Of a stretch of DNA of 64,000 bases, positions 63,431 through 64,000 are shown piece by piece. The DNA is from Chloroflexi bacterium bin20. GTDB lineage: Bacteria > Chloroflexota > Anaerolineae > Aggregatilineales > Phototrophicaceae. Within the stretch, counting starts at the first letter, position 1. Each line of letters begins with the position of its first letter. The DNA lies in the NCBI GenBank assembly GCA_002238485.1, contig MPMG01000007.1, forward strand, positions 1-64,000. Reading direction: 5' to 3'. The position numbers and the translations under genes were made by a program. The notes under the pieces are model-generated. The model was given only the letters and a program-made list of their open reading frames with translations. It made no database searches and was not told the origin of the DNA.

Positions 63431-63967
63431 TCAGGCTGCTGGCGAGGTTGAAAGAGGTATTCTGAAGTCCAATTCGCGGATGAGGTCGAAGGTTGTGATG
63501 CATGGAATGTCCAGCAGCCGGCATACGAGCGGAATCTTTCGGTTGCGCGGCGAAGGCAAAGTATCCAGAGGAGTTTGACGACTCTCCAATGTAACCACCT
63601 TGCGAACCCCAGTGTCGATCAGGCCGTAGGACACAAGCTCTGCATCGTTCTGCAGTATTTCCAACTGTAGAGAATCTGAATTCTGATCGAATCTGTAGCC
63701 TTCACGATAGACGCGGTTCAGCTTTTCGTAATTCGTCAGCTCATCAAATAGTAGGTCTTGACGATTCTGGCTCAACCAACCGGTAAATGGTTCATCCCTT
63801 ATGTTGGGCGTTATTTCATCGAGAATCGCGGCCGGCACTTTCACAATGCCCCGCTTCGCCATGCGCGCCAGCCATAACCAGAATTGCGGAATGCGGCCCG
63901 GTGGATAGTAGGCGGCATTCGCTTCAATCATCACATTGGCGTCCAACAGATAGAGTGTCGACATCAT
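63431..63967 (-). CDS. PIN-like DUF4411 protein, candidate toxin
   Basis: 178 residues from tandem ATGs (63967 or 63964). 'YLLDANVMIEANAAYYPPGR' with Asp9 and Glu15 is the PIN opening of DUF4411 proteins; 'DAELVSYGL' supplies a further acidic residue and 'IPLVCRLLDIPCITTFDLIREL' closes the domain. Family members are usually the second gene of a pair, with an ImmA/IrrE-HTH antitoxin before them; that gene would lie beyond the right edge of the window. Toxin role is inferred from family context only. Confidence 0.8.
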   Translation of the reverse strand: MMSTLYLLDANVMIEANAAYYPPGRIPQFWLWLARMAKRGIVKVPAAILDEITPNIRDEPFTGWLSQNRQDLLFDELTNYEKLNRVYREGYRFDQNSDSLQLEILQNDAELVSYGLIDTGVRKVVTLESRQTPLDTLPSPRNRKIPLVCRLLDIPCITTFDLIRELDFRIPLSTSPAA

Positions 63968-64000
63968 AGTCGCCCATCGTAGTAGTTAGGATCCAGTAGC

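Overview
The window looks like a GC-rich, gene-dense chromosome segment from a Chloroflexota bacterium, probably Anaerolineae-like. This is an inference. It rests on long Thr-Pro (TPT/PTA) linkers ending in SH3-like domains, a TIR-TM-WD40 protein, a two-domain ALDH16-like aldehyde dehydrogenase and a dispersed family of G/C-rich palindromic repeats. There is no rRNA, recognisable tRNA, CRISPR array, prophage or intact insertion sequence. About 54 protein genes are supported, most in short operons.

Region by region. 0-6.8 kb: a general L-amino-acid ABC importer (aapJ partial, aapQ, a giant aapM, aapP), with a terminator between the binding protein and the permeases. 6.8-12.3 kb: a DUF3179 protein, a tandem pair of membrane-anchored SGNH-hydrolase paralogues, and radA. 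12.4-17.0 kb: asnS, Sua5-type tsaC, an NDUFA9-like SDR and a glycosyltransferase. 17.1-20.2 kb: the TIR-TM-WD40 protein. 20.2-20.6 kb: a repeat-filled gap. 20.6-26.5 kb: a secreted 5'-nucleotidase, a GNAT, an SDR, a secreted parallel beta-helix/SH3 protein and a DnaQ-like exonuclease. 26.56-26.77 kb: a compact self-contained RNA unit with promoter, perfect Shine-Dalgarno, nine-codon ORF, alternative hairpins and strong terminator. 26.8-29.5 kb: a GNAT, an HtrA-like lipoprotein protease and a CbpA-like co-chaperone. 29.8-35.7 kb: a DtxR-type regulator, Nudix hydrolase, OmpR-like orphan regulator with a degenerate receiver, nitrilase-fold amidase, SPFH protein and beta-lactamase-fold hydrolase. 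35.8-42.5 kb: a NAL1-like serine peptidase, a threonine-synthase-like enzyme, moaA, an SDR and a TPR/Thr-Pro/SH3 membrane protein. 42.6-48.5 kb: an MscS channel translationally coupled to two membrane proteins, and a CgeB-like glycosyltransferase. 48.5-51.8 kb: the pyruvate dehydrogenase operon pdhA-pdhB-pdhC. 52.0-53.5 kb: a three-gene restriction-modification operon whose methyltransferase carries an 11-G tract. 53.5-64 kb: a GlsB-like membrane protein, ppk1, secreted unknowns, a GIY-YIG-like/SH3 fusion, exodeoxyribonuclease III, an M20 amidohydrolase, the double ALDH with repeats inserted in frame, and a PIN-like DUF4411 toxin candidate.

The observations most worth following up are the unexplained ~173-nt RNA at 26.6 kb, the putatively phase-variable R-M operon, the oversized AapM permease, the TIR-TM-WD40 sensor, and the palindromic repeat family that has entered the ALDH reading frame. 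All functional assignments are from reading motifs; no database search was run.
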